From positions 1-48,005 of the forward strand of contig JAIUOR010000034.1 of NCBI GenBank assembly GCA_020161795.1: a stretch of DNA of 48,005 nucleotides. The letters run 5' to 3'. The position numbers and the translations under genes are program-made. The stretch is from Actinomycetota bacterium. GTDB lineage: Bacteria; Actinomycetota; Actinomycetes; Propionibacteriales; Propionibacteriaceae. How positions within the stretch are numbered: position 1 is the stretch's first letter; every line of letters starts with the position of its first letter. Positions 1 to 7,231 of this stretch are shown piece by piece. The notes beneath the pieces were generated by a model. The model was not told the DNA's origin. It searched no databases and saw only the letters and a list, made by a program, of their open reading frames with translations.

Positions 1-1
1 C

Positions 2-181
2 ACCGACGTGACCGGCGTCGTTCAGCTGCCCGAGGGCACCGACATGGTGATGCCCGGTGACAACACCGACATGACCGTGCACCTGAACAAGCCGATCGCC
101 ATGGAGGACGGCCTGAAGTTCGCCATCCGCGAGGGTGGCCGCACCGTGGGTGCGGGTCGTGTGACCAAGATCCTCAAGTGA
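2..181 (+). CDS. tuf: Elongation factor Tu, C-terminal end (partial)
   Basis: The first in-frame codons give the last 59 residues of EF-Tu, the GTPase that brings aminoacyl-tRNA to the ribosome. The fragment is the end of beta-barrel domain III. It includes [26 protein letters not shown] and the terminal [11 protein letters not shown], which are close to invariant in bacterial EF-Tu. The 5' part lies outside the window. A terminator hairpin follows within 25 bases, so this is the end of its transcript. In many actinobacteria tuf lies just upstream of rpsJ; here about 8.3 kb of unrelated genes separate them. Confidence 0.97.
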   Translation, partial: TDVTGVVQLPEGTDMVMPGDNTDMTVHLNKPIAMEDGLKFAIREGGRTVGAGRVTKILK

Positions 182-204
182 GGCATCTGTTCTAGGCAAG
201 GCAG

Positions 205-232
205 AGCGCCGGTCCCGTCGGGGGCCGGCGCT
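205..232 (+). terminator. Hairpin terminator after tuf
   Basis: AGCGCCGG at 205-212 pairs perfectly with CCGGCGCT at 225-232 around a 12-base loop, starting 24 bases after the tuf stop. There is no U-tract, which is common for actinobacterial terminators. Confidence 0.7.
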
Positions 233-284
233 TCGCCGTATCTCACCGGTGGAGCGAGCAGCGGCGCTGGCAGTGGTGGCGGCG

Positions 285-290
285 TAGATT
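285..290 (+). promoter_or_regulatory. -10 box of a leaderless promoter (TAGATT)
   Basis: TAGATT lies 7 bases before the ATG at 298, and there is no Shine-Dalgarno sequence. Transcription would begin at or next to the start codon. Many other genes in the window show the same arrangement. Confidence 0.55.
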
Positions 291-297
291 GCGGATC

Positions 298-804
298 ATG
301 ACCATCCATCGCGAGGATCCCTTCGCGGATGCCGAACGCGATGTGGTGCGGCAACTCCGTGGCCGGCTGGCCGCCGGCGTGACGCTGTGGACGGCCGGGG
401 CCGCGGGCGATGCCGCCGGGCTGACCGTCTCGTCGCTGATGGTGGCCAACGGAACCCCGGCGCGAGTGCTGGGCCTGCTCGACCCGCTGTCGGATCTGGT
501 CGACCTGCTGGGACGGACGCAGAAGCTGGCCGTCACCCTGCTGCGCCGCGACGAGCACTACCTGGCCGAGGTGTTCGCCGGCCGCGCGCCCGCCCCCGGC
601 GGACGGTTCGCCCAGGCCGAGTTCGTCCAGACCTCCTGGGGGCCGGTGCTGTCCGGTGAGCGTAGCTGGGCCGGGCTACGCCTGGAATCCGCGGTGGAGG
701 TCGGCTGGTCGCTGTTGGTCACGGGCACCGTCGAACAGATCGTCGTGACCGACGAGCTCGCCCCGCTGGTGCACCACCGCGGCCGCTACCAGGGCCTCGG
801 ATAG
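298..804 (+). CDS. Flavin reductase-like FMN-binding domain protein
   Basis: This 168-residue protein has the look of the FMN-binding split-barrel family (flavin reductase / HpaC type). The N-terminal GVTLWTA strand, the GLTVSSLMVANGTPARVLG segment where flavin normally sits, and a C-terminal HHRGRY are the recognisable parts. Members reduce free FMN or FAD with NAD(P)H, usually to feed a monooxygenase; no partner oxygenase is adjacent. The ATG at 298 is preferred over an in-frame TTG at 289 because TAGATT stands 7 bases before it, the leaderless pattern. It is a single-gene unit between the tuf terminator and the oppositely oriented sugar kinase. The exact substrate is unknown. Confidence 0.8.
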   Translation: MTIHREDPFADAERDVVRQLRGRLAAGVTLWTAGAAGDAAGLTVSSLMVANGTPARVLGLLDPLSDLVDLLGRTQKLAVTLLRRDEHYLAEVFAGRAPAPGGRFAQAEFVQTSWGPVLSGERSWAGLRLESAVEVGWSLLVTGTVEQIVVTDELAPLVHHRGRYQGLG

Positions 805-846
805 GCGTCGCGCCCACCCTCGCGCAGGGAAGGATCTCTCGCCCCG

Positions 847-1761
847 CTACGCGGGCAACTCGGCGCGGGTGGGCGGGTTGGCCCCGGCGCGGGAGACGGT
901 GATGGCCGCGCAGGCCAGCGCCCGCTCGACGGCCGGGGCGACATCGTCCCACCCGGCGGCGGCGAGCCGGTCGCGGGCCTCGAGGCCGCCCAGCAGACCG
1001 GCGTCCAGCAGGCCGGAGAGCAGGCCCGACATGAAGGAGTCGCCGGCGCCGACGGTGTCGACCACGCTGGCGGCCGGTGCCGGAACTTCATGCAGTTCGC
1101 CCGCGACGAGCACGACCGCTCCCCGGCTGCCGCGGGTGACCACGCCTAGCCGAGGACCGCGCCGGGCCCAGCTTCGCAGCACGACCTCGAGCGGGGTGCC
1201 GGGGTAGAGCCATTCGGCATCCTCGTCGGAGCACTTGACGACGTCGGAGGCCGCGACCAGGGCCTCGATGGTGCCGCGGGTCTGATCGGGAGAGCCCATC
1301 AGCGTGGGCCGGACGTTCGGGTCGTAGGAGACGGTCGCCTGGGCGTGCATCCGCCGCGCGAGCGCGAGGACGGCATCGCTGCCAGGCGGCAGGGTTCCGG
1401 CTATCGAACCGGTGTGGAGATGCCCGGCGTCGACCGCCAGGTGCGGGTCGAGCTGCCAGTCGATGGCGAACTCGTAGGACGCCGCGCCGGCGGCGTCCAG
1501 CCGTGCTGCAGCCGTGGGGGTGCGGTTGGCGGCGGTGCTGCCCGGAGCCAGTTCGACGGCCTCCGCAGCCATCAGGCCGGCGATTCGCGATCCCCGGGAG
1601 TCGGAGCCTATGTGCGTGGCCAGCGTGGTGCGGTGGCCGAGCCGGGCCAGGCCGATCGCCACATTGGCCGGGCTGCCGCCGACGTGTTCGATGGACTCAC
1701 CGGCGAGCGGGATCACGATGTCGATCAGCGCTTCGCCCACGACCAGAACGGGTAGCTCCAT
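847..1761 (-). CDS. PfkB-family carbohydrate kinase (fructokinase-like)
   Basis: This 304-residue kinase carries both PfkB signatures: GGSPANVAIGLARLG near residue 30 (substrate-binding side) and DTVGAGDSFMSGLL near the C-terminus. The latter holds the catalytic Asp and the anion hole. PfkB enzymes transfer phosphate from ATP to a sugar hydroxyl; sequences of this shape are usually annotated as fructokinase, but ribokinase or another sugar kinase is possible. The start is set by TAGGGT 7 bases upstream; the longer reading adds a low-complexity Arg/Ser leader that is not family-like. No transporter or sugar regulator lies beside it, so the substrate cannot be read from context. Confidence 0.88.
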   Translation of the reverse strand: MELPVLVVGEALIDIVIPLAGESIEHVGGSPANVAIGLARLGHRTTLATHIGSDSRGSRIAGLMAAEAVELAPGSTAANRTPTAAARLDAAGAASYEFAIDWQLDPHLAVDAGHLHTGSIAGTLPPGSDAVLALARRMHAQATVSYDPNVRPTLMGSPDQTRGTIEALVAASDVVKCSDEDAEWLYPGTPLEVVLRSWARRGPRLGVVTRGSRGAVVLVAGELHEVPAPAASVVDTVGAGDSFMSGLLSGLLDAGLLGGLEARDRLAAAGWDDVAPAVERALACAAITVSRAGANPPTRAELPA

Positions 1762-1768
1762 GGTGCTT

Positions 1769-1774
1769 ACCCTA
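1769..1774 (-). promoter_or_regulatory. -10 box (TAGGGT) of the PfkB kinase gene
   Basis: On the minus strand TAGGGT is followed by 7 bases and then the ATG at 1761. No ribosome binding site lies between, so the gene is probably leaderless. Confidence 0.55.
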
Positions 1775-1795
1775 CGGCCTGTGCCAGACCACCGG

Positions 1796-2089
1796 TCAGG
1801 AAGCGAGGATGATCGCCTTCTTCGCCTCGAACTCGGCATCGGTGAGGATGCCGGCCGCGCGCAGCTGACCGAGCTGGGTGAGCTGCTCCAGCTGCCGGCT
1901 CATGGCGTCCCCGGTGGGTGCCGGGGCGGCAGCCGGTGCGGGGGGCGCGACGGGAGCCGGCGGCGCGGAGGCCGCGCGGGCGGCCGTGGCCTGATCCTCT
2001 GCCGCCCAGCGCTTCTCCTGGCGGCGGCGGATGTTGCCGTGAACGTGGGTGGCGACGGAGACCCGTGCGGCAGTCCTGAGCAATCCCAT
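1796..2089 (-). CDS. Small SHOCT-domain protein
   Basis: This is a 97-residue protein. An N-terminal basic segment (MGLLRTAARVSVATHVHGN) leads to an Ala/Pro-rich linker at about residues 35-60. A C-terminal SHOCT domain follows (QLEQLTQLGQLRAAGILTDAEFEAKKAIIL, about 66-96). SHOCT is a short helical-pair domain found at the ends of many small bacterial proteins, often linked to oligomerisation or membranes; its function here is unknown. The start is supported by AGGAG 8 bases upstream, which overlaps the stop of the DUF6325-like gene 11 bases before it. The two are therefore an operon. Confidence 0.85.
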   Translation of the reverse strand: MGLLRTAARVSVATHVHGNIRRRQEKRWAAEDQATAARAASAPPAPVAPPAPAAAPAPTGDAMSRQLEQLTQLGQLRAAGILTDAEFEAKKAIILAS

Positions 2090-2100
2090 GATCGAATCTC

Positions 2101-2550
2101 CTACAGTTCTTCGTCGTCTTCGAGGGCGGAGGCCAGATCCTCACCGCTGACCGGTCCGGCGAGCACCAGCTGGGCGCCGTGGCTCTCGAAGGAGTGGATC
2201 ACCGGGAGCAGGCTGAGGTGCTCCACCAGCAGGACCGACAGGGTGGAGCCCACCGACACGTCCTCCAGCAGATCGACGATGTCCTGCTCGTCGAGCAGAC
2301 CGCTGGAAGAGCCGGCGAAGGCCGGCAGTTCCAGGCCGGTGGCCTCGGTCAGGCTGTCGGCGTCCAGCACCTCGGCTTCGTCCTCGGCGGTCCGGTGCAG
2401 GAACTCGAGGTCGAGAATGCGGATCTGGTGGTTGTCGACGGCGGTCAGCAACTCGTCCCAGGGCTCCGAGGAGGAGTCGGTGGGGAGCTCGAAGGCGATG
2501 ATCTCGACGGGCCCGAGGTGTTCCTCGTACCACTGCTGCGATTCGGTCAT
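2101..2550 (-). CDS. DUF6325-like protein
   Basis: This 149-residue acidic protein begins with the GPVEIIAFELP strand and continues with IRILDLEFLHR. That pattern matches the DUF6325 family of actinobacteria, whose function is unknown. The middle is rich in Asp/Glu (DEQDIVDLLEDV) and the C-terminal half has LLVEHLSLLPVIHSFESHGAQLVLAG. There is no membrane segment or signal peptide. The ATG at 2550 is chosen because TAGCCT lies 6 bases upstream; a GTG two codons earlier would abut the -10 box. It is transcribed with the SHOCT gene downstream. Family assignment is by pattern recognition only. Confidence 0.75.
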   Translation of the reverse strand: MTESQQWYEEHLGPVEIIAFELPTDSSSEPWDELLTAVDNHQIRILDLEFLHRTAEDEAEVLDADSLTEATGLELPAFAGSSSGLLDEQDIVDLLEDVSVGSTLSVLLVEHLSLLPVIHSFESHGAQLVLAGPVSGEDLASALEDDEEL

Positions 2551-2556
2551 GGACAC

Positions 2557-2562
2557 AGGCTA
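2557..2562 (-). promoter_or_regulatory. -10 box (TAGCCT) of the DUF6325-SHOCT operon
   Basis: TAGCCT on the minus strand is 6 bases before the ATG at 2550 and lies in the 32-base gap after the glnS stop. A leaderless start is likely. Confidence 0.5.
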
Positions 2563-2582
2563 GTGGCTGCCGGAAGCCCGGA

Positions 2583-4265
2583 TCACCCCTGACGTCGCTG
2601 GATCGCAGCCCACTCGTCGCGCAGGCCGACGGTGCGGTGGAACAGCAGGGGAGTGCCGGGGTCGGCGGCGAAGTAGCCCAGCCGCTCGAACTGCACCACC
2701 TGGCCGGGCGCGGCCTCGGCGAGGGCGGCCTCGGCCATTCCGGCGAGCACTTCGCGGGAGTCCGGGTTGAGGTCGTCCAGGGGTTCGCCGGTGGCGTCGC
2801 CGGGGACGGCGGCGGTGAACAGACGATCGTAGAGGGCCGCCTGGATCTCCACCGCGTGGGCGGCCGAGACCCAGTGCATGGTGGACTTCACCTTGCGTCC
2901 GTCCGGGGCGTCGCCGCCGCGGGTCGCCGGGTCGTAGGTGGCGTGGACGGTCGTGACATTCCCGTCGGCATCGTGCTCGACCGACGTGGCGGTCACCAGG
3001 TAGGCGCCCCGCAGCCGCACCTCACGACCGATCGACAGCCGGAAGAACTTCGGCGGCGGAACCTCGGCGAAGTCCTCGGATTCGATGAACAGCTCGCCGC
3101 TGAAGGCGACCAGGCGGGTGCCGTCGGCGGCGTTCTCGGGGTTGTTGGCGACCTCGAAGTGCTCCACCACCGGCTGGCCGGCGGCATCGACCGGCCAGTT
3201 GTCGATCACCAGCCGCAGCGGACGCAGCACCGCCATCCGCCGCTGGGCGGTGGCGTTCAGCTCGCGCCGGACGAAGGACTCCAGGGCCTCGATGTTCTGC
3301 CGGCTGTTGGTGCGGGTGGTGCCGATCTCGGTGCAGAAGGCGCGGATCGCCGCAGCCGGGTAGCCGCGCCGCCGCAGGCCCGACAGGGTGGGCATCCGGG
3401 GATCGTCCCAGCCCTCCACGATGCCCTCGGCGACCAGCTTGGCCAGCCGCCGCTTGCTGGTGACGGTGTGGGTGAGCTCCAGCCGGGCGAACTCGATCTG
3501 CTTGGGCTGATCGCCGGGCAGCGGCAGCTGGGAGAGGTACCAGTCGTACAGCGGACGATGGGTGTCGAACTCCAGGGTGCAGATCGAATGGGTGACCCCC
3601 TCGATGGCATCGCTCTGGCCGTGCGCCCAGTCGTAGGTGGGGTAGAGGCACCAGTCGTCCCCGGTGCGGAAGTGGTGGCTGTGCCGGATCCGGTACATCA
3701 CCGGATCCCGCAGCGCCATGTTCTCGTGGTCCATGTCGATGCGGGCGCGCAGCACCTTCGCCCCGTCCGGGAACTCCCCGGCGCGCATCCGGCGCAGCAG
3801 ATCGAGGTTCTCCGCGACGCTCCGGTCGCGGTAGGGGCTCTCGATGCCGGGCTTGCCGAAGCCGCCGCGCTGGGCGGAGATGGTCTCGTTGTCCTGGTCG
3901 TCGACGTACGCCAGGCCCTGGTTCACCAGGTATTCGGCCCATTCGTAGAGCTGGCCGAAGTAGTCCGAGGCGTGCAGCACCTGGGCCGGGGAATAGCCCA
4001 GCCAGGCGATGTCGGCCAGGATCGACTCGACGTACTCGGTCTCCTCGGTGTCGGGGTTGGTGTCGTCCAGCCGCAGGTTGCAGATCCCGCCGAACTCCTT
4101 CGCCGTCCCGAAATCGACGGTGATCGCCTTGGCGTGACCGATGTGCAGGTAGCCGTTGGGCTCAGGCGGAAACCGGGTCTGGACGCGCTGGCCGTAGGTA
4201 CCCTGCTCGTTGTCCCGCCGGATGATGTCCCGGATGAAATCGTTGGCTGCGGCAGGCTCGGTCAT
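2583..4265 (-). CDS. glnS: Glutaminyl-tRNA synthetase
   Basis: GlnRS charges tRNA-Gln with glutamine using ATP. The 560-residue protein starts with NDFIRDIIRRDNEQG, then RFPPEPNGYLHIGHAK with the class I HIGH motif at residues 41-44. It has RLDDTNP after the Rossmann entry, and a KMSKS-equivalent VTSKR at 268-272. The C-terminal anticodon-binding barrels are present. SPYRDRSV and THSICTLEF are GlnRS rather than GluRS features. TAGTTT 7 bases before the ATG sets the start. Many actinobacteria lack GlnRS and use the Glu-tRNA-Gln amidotransferase route, so its presence together with the separate gltX at 5754 is worth noting. Confidence 0.96.
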   Translation of the reverse strand: MTEPAAANDFIRDIIRRDNEQGTYGQRVQTRFPPEPNGYLHIGHAKAITVDFGTAKEFGGICNLRLDDTNPDTEETEYVESILADIAWLGYSPAQVLHASDYFGQLYEWAEYLVNQGLAYVDDQDNETISAQRGGFGKPGIESPYRDRSVAENLDLLRRMRAGEFPDGAKVLRARIDMDHENMALRDPVMYRIRHSHHFRTGDDWCLYPTYDWAHGQSDAIEGVTHSICTLEFDTHRPLYDWYLSQLPLPGDQPKQIEFARLELTHTVTSKRRLAKLVAEGIVEGWDDPRMPTLSGLRRRGYPAAAIRAFCTEIGTTRTNSRQNIEALESFVRRELNATAQRRMAVLRPLRLVIDNWPVDAAGQPVVEHFEVANNPENAADGTRLVAFSGELFIESEDFAEVPPPKFFRLSIGREVRLRGAYLVTATSVEHDADGNVTTVHATYDPATRGGDAPDGRKVKSTMHWVSAAHAVEIQAALYDRLFTAAVPGDATGEPLDDLNPDSREVLAGMAEAALAEAAPGQVVQFERLGYFAADPGTPLLFHRTVGLRDEWAAIQRRQG

Positions 4266-4272
4266 GGCCGCC

Positions 4273-4278
4273 AAACTA
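4273..4278 (-). promoter_or_regulatory. -10 box (TAGTTT) of glnS
   Basis: TAGTTT on the minus strand stands 7 bases before the glnS ATG, with no Shine-Dalgarno sequence. The 75-base gap is shared with the divergent sigma gene. Confidence 0.55.
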
Positions 4279-4329
4279 TCATCGCGCCGCTTCACCGCCG
4301 TCACCGCAACCAAACCCGCCCAGCGTGGG

Positions 4330-4335
4330 TAGACA
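4330..4335 (+). promoter_or_regulatory. Possible -10 box (TAGACA) of the sigma gene at 4341
   Basis: TAGACA is followed by 5 bases and an ATG. It is a weaker match than the other leaderless boxes because the last T is missing. Confidence 0.35.
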
Positions 4336-4340
4336 GTGGC

Positions 4341-4946
4341 ATGAAGACCGGTCAAGGTCGCCACACCACGACCGAATCGGAGTTGTATGGAGCCATGGGG
4401 CACACCGGGGCGCGGACCTCGCAGCCGGCCGAGGACGACCTCAGCACGGCCGACGGCTTCAGTCGTTGGGTGCGACCGCACTGGCAGGCGATGGCCCGGC
4501 TGGCGGCCCGCTATTCCGCCGACGCCGACGACATCCTGCAGGACGCCCTGGTGGCCGCCTGGCGCAAGCGTGCCCAGTACGACCCGGCGCGCGGCACCGC
4601 CCGCACCTGGCTGCTGGCGATCACCGCGGACCAGCGCTCCAAGGCCTGGCGGCGCGCCGTCCGGACGCTGTCCCGGCCGTGGGCGGATCCCGAGGCCGGC
4701 CGGACGGCGGCGGAGTTCGGTCGCGACCCGACCCCGGCACCGTCCGCCGAGCTTCACCTCGATCTGCGTCGCGCCATCGCCCGGCTGCCCGCCAATCAGG
4801 CGCTGGCCGTCGATCTCCACTACTACCTCGGGCTCGGCATCTCCGAGGTGGCGGCCGTGATGGGCTGCCCGGAGGGCACCGTCAAGTCCCATCTCTCCCG
4901 CGCCCGTGACCGACTCCGCACCCAGTTGGGGGATGACTACCGATGA
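4341..4946 (+). CDS. ECF-type RNA polymerase sigma factor
   Basis: This 201-residue sigma-70 family protein contains region 2 at about residues 40-108 (ARYSADADDILQDALVAAWR, then ARTWLLAITADQRSKAWRR). Region 4 is at about 140-195 (LPANQALAVDLHYYLGLGISEVAAVMGCPEGTVKSHLSRARDRLR, a helix-turn-helix that reads the -35 element). It lacks regions 1 and 3, as ECF sigmas do. The start at 4341 follows a weak TAGACA; an in-frame ATG at 4395 is an alternative that removes 18 residues. Its stop overlaps the next start (ATGA), so it is translationally coupled to a membrane protein that probably controls it. Confidence 0.88.
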   Translation: MKTGQGRHTTTESELYGAMGHTGARTSQPAEDDLSTADGFSRWVRPHWQAMARLAARYSADADDILQDALVAAWRKRAQYDPARGTARTWLLAITADQRSKAWRRAVRTLSRPWADPEAGRTAAEFGRDPTPAPSAELHLDLRRAIARLPANQALAVDLHYYLGLGISEVAAVMGCPEGTVKSHLSRARDRLRTQLGDDYR

Positions 4947-5584
4947 ACGACCTTGACGAACTGCTCCGTACCGACGCCCGCGCCTGGCAGCCCCCCCGGG
5001 CCGCCGGCCCCGACCTCGATGCCGCCCTCGCCCGGGCCTCGGCCCGGCGCTCCAGGCTGAGTGCCGTCGCGGCCTTGGCCGCCGTGGTTGTGCTAGCCGC
5101 CGGTGGCATCGTCGCGGCGAACCAGTCCGCCCCCGGCATCCCGGCCACCCCCGATCCGCGGGAGACACCCGGCATCCCGGTTCCGTCGCCCACGCCCACT
5201 CCGACGCCCAGCCAGACGGCCGGCTCGCTGGCCGAGTTGACCGATGCCGTCCACGAGAACGCCATCCGGCACGGCATCCCCGCTCAGGTGGACGCTGTGC
5301 GGACCACCTGGCTGACGGCTCAGGAGTTCCTGCCCGCCTCTGGCGACGAGCCGACCGCCGGCATCCCCGGCGGCACCGCTGTCTGGGTGGTGCAGGTGCA
5401 GGGCGAGTTCACCTGTGACGACTGCCAGACCACGCAGCAGGGCCCGGAACCCAGCGTCAGCACGCTCACCCTGGTGCTCAAGGCGGACGGCTTCGAACGC
5501 ATCTGGTACGAGATGGGCGACGTCACCCGTCCACTGCACCGGCTCGGGAAGGTGGTCGCGCTGGACCCGGACGGCAGCGCCTGA
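4943..5584 (+). CDS. Single-pass membrane protein coupled to the ECF sigma factor
   Basis: The 213-residue protein has a short cytoplasmic part (residues 1-39) and one membrane helix at about 40-59 (LSAVAALAAVVVLAAGGIVA). A Pro/Thr-rich linker (about 65-90) is followed by an extracytoplasmic domain with an FTCDDC cysteine pair. Position, topology and the ATGA overlap with the sigma gene suggest an anti-sigma factor or sensor. However, the cytoplasmic part shows no zinc-anti-sigma HxxxCxxC motif, so anti-sigma activity is inference. The outer domain is not one I recognise. A hairpin terminator directly follows the stop. Confidence 0.8.
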   Translation: MNDLDELLRTDARAWQPPRAAGPDLDAALARASARRSRLSAVAALAAVVVLAAGGIVAANQSAPGIPATPDPRETPGIPVPSPTPTPTPSQTAGSLAELTDAVHENAIRHGIPAQVDAVRTTWLTAQEFLPASGDEPTAGIPGGTAVWVVQVQGEFTCDDCQTTQQGPEPSVSTLTLVLKADGFERIWYEMGDVTRPLHRLGKVVALDPDGSA

Positions 5585-5607
5585 CCCCAGCGCCGCGTTG
5601 GCTGGGG
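5585..5607 (+). terminator. Hairpin terminator after the sigma operon
   Basis: CCCCAGC at 5585-5591 pairs with GCTGGGG at 5601-5607 (9-base loop), immediately after the stop codon and followed by GATTGT. Confidence 0.65.
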
Positions 5608-5654
5608 GATTGTGCCCCGACTTCGGTACGCAACCGTCGACCTAGGCGTCGATT

Positions 5655-5668
5655 GCGCGTGCACGCGC
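5655..5668 (+). repeat. Perfect 14-bp palindrome upstream of gltX
   Basis: GCGCGTGCACGCGC is its own reverse complement, centred on TGCA. It lies about 70 bases before the gltX -10 box and could be an operator; no regulator can be named. Confidence 0.4.
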
Positions 5669-5703
5669 TCCGCATCGGCGGACGCTGCCTCCTCGGCCAG
5701 ATC

Positions 5704-5717
5704 ACGAGCAAGCTCGT
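5704..5717 (+). repeat. Hairpin-forming inverted repeat upstream of gltX
   Basis: ACGAGC and GCTCGT flank a 2-base AA centre. CTCGGCC lies 5 bases upstream of it (5692-5698). A similar CTCGGCC plus GAGCAAGCTC arrangement recurs inside purU at 31825-31848, so the two may belong to one repeat family. Confidence 0.35.
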
Positions 5718-5738
5718 GTCTGTCCTCGTCGTTGCGTC

Positions 5739-5744
5739 TAGGCT
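5739..5744 (+). promoter_or_regulatory. -10 box (TAGGCT) of gltX
   Basis: TAGGCT is followed by 9 bases and the ATG at 5754, giving a transcript with almost no leader. Confidence 0.5.
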
Positions 5745-5753
5745 GGGCGGGCT

Positions 5754-7226
5754 ATGAGTTCACAACCCGCCCGCCTTCGTGTCGCGCCCTCGCCGACCGG
5801 CGATCCGCACGTCGGAACCGCCTACATGTCCCTGTTCAACCTCGCCTACGCCCGGGCGACCGGCGGCGCGTTCGTGCTGCGGATCGAGGACACCGATCGC
5901 GCCCGGTACGTCGAGACCTCAGAACAGCAGATCTACGACACGCTGAGCTGGCTCGGGCTGCAGTGGGACGAGGGCCCTGACCGCGGCGGGCCGTACGCGC
6001 CCTACCGGCAGTCGGAGCGGCTGGAGACCTACCGTCCGTTCGTGGAGCGGTTGATCGAGGCCGGCCACGCCTACTACTGCTGGTGTTCGACCGATCGGCT
6101 GGCCGAGCTGCGGGCGCAGCAGCAGGCCGACAAGTCCGCGGTCACCGGCTACGACCGGCTCTGCCACGGCCTGACCCGCGAGCAGCGCGCCGCGCTGCCC
6201 GGCTTCAGCGAGACCCCGGTGGTGCGGATGCTCGTCCCCGAGGATCCGCCGCTCAGCTTCACCGACCTGATTCGCGGCGAGGTGAACGCGCCCCGTCCGG
6301 ACGACCAGGTGATCCTGAAGGCCGACGGCTTCCCGACCTATCACCTGGCGGTGGTGGTGGACGATCACCTGATGGGGATCACCCACGTGGTGCGCGGCGA
6401 GGAATGGATCTCATCCACCCCCAAGCACCTGCTGCTCTACCGCTGGCTGGGCTGGGAGGAGCCGGCGTTCGCGCACATGCCGTTGCTGCGCAATACCGAC
6501 AAGTCGAAGATCTCCAAGCGCAAGAACCCGGCCGCCCGGCTAACCTGGTTCGTGGAACAGGGCTACCTGCCCGAGGCGCTGCGCAACTTCCTGCAGCTGC
6601 TGGCCTACCCGCCGGTGCACGAGGGGACGGATGTCGCGAGCTTCGACGACTTCGTGGCGAGCTTCGAGTGGGAGAAGGTCAACACCACCGGCCCGATCTT
6701 CGACCTGACCAAGTTGAACTCGCTCAACGGCGAGTACATCCGCGCCCTCAGCGCGACCGAACTGGCCGATCGGGTGATCGAGTACGCGGTGTGCGAAGGG
6801 CAGTGGAGCGACCCGTCGGCCGGCCAGGTCGAGCTGCTGCGCCAGGCGATCCCGCTGGTGCAGGAGCGGCTGGTACTGCTCAGCGAGGCTGTGCCCAAGC
6901 TCGCCTACCTGTTCACCGCCGACGCCGAGCTGACCATCGACCCCGACGCCCTGGCCAAGGCCGGCCCGGACGCGGCCGCGGTGGTCGCCGCCGCGACGAC
7001 GGCACTCACCGACCTGGGGGAGTGGAACCACGAGACCATCCAGGCCGCGTTGCGCGCCGCGCTGGTGGAGGGGTTGGGAATCAAGCCCAAGTTCGCCTTC
7101 GGCCCGGTCCGGCTCGCCGTCACCGGCTCGAACGTCTCCCCGCCGCTCTTCGAGTCGATGGAACTCCTGGGACGGGAGTCCTCCCTGACTCGTCTGGCCG
7201 CGTTGGCCGGCGTCCTGGCCGGGTAG
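5754..7226 (+). CDS. gltX: Glutamyl-tRNA synthetase
   Basis: GluRS attaches glutamate to tRNA-Glu. The 490-residue protein has the class I signature as PHVGT at residues 18-22 and [11 protein letters not shown] just after it. The zinc-site region is represented by [10 protein letters not shown]. The KMSKS motif reads KISKRK at 252-257, followed by the helical anticodon-binding domain. Length is normal for a bacterial GltX. The start follows TAGGCT. The gene converges on the EamA transporter with only 5 bases between stops. Because glnS is also present, GluRS need not make Glu-tRNA-Gln in this organism. Confidence 0.96.
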   Translation: MSSQPARLRVAPSPTGDPHVGTAYMSLFNLAYARATGGAFVLRIEDTDRARYVETSEQQIYDTLSWLGLQWDEGPDRGGPYAPYRQSERLETYRPFVERLIEAGHAYYCWCSTDRLAELRAQQQADKSAVTGYDRLCHGLTREQRAALPGFSETPVVRMLVPEDPPLSFTDLIRGEVNAPRPDDQVILKADGFPTYHLAVVVDDHLMGITHVVRGEEWISSTPKHLLLYRWLGWEEPAFAHMPLLRNTDKSKISKRKNPAARLTWFVEQGYLPEALRNFLQLLAYPPVHEGTDVASFDDFVASFEWEKVNTTGPIFDLTKLNSLNGEYIRALSATELADRVIEYAVCEGQWSDPSAGQVELLRQAIPLVQERLVLLSEAVPKLAYLFTADAELTIDPDALAKAGPDAAAVVAAATTALTDLGEWNHETIQAALRAALVEGLGIKPKFAFGPVRLAVTGSNVSPPLFESMELLGRESSLTRLAALAGVLAG

Positions 7227-7231
7227 CCGGC

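Noticed and set aside
2637-4946. 769-codon plus-strand ORF ending in the sigma gene
   Set aside because: All but the last 201 codons are antisense to glnS and have biased composition; this is an open frame caused by high GC.
2583-5168. 861-codon minus-strand ORF extending glnS upstream
   Set aside because: The extra N-terminal 300 residues are antisense to the sigma gene, Arg/Gly-rich and not family-like. The GlnRS start at 4265 has a -10 box.
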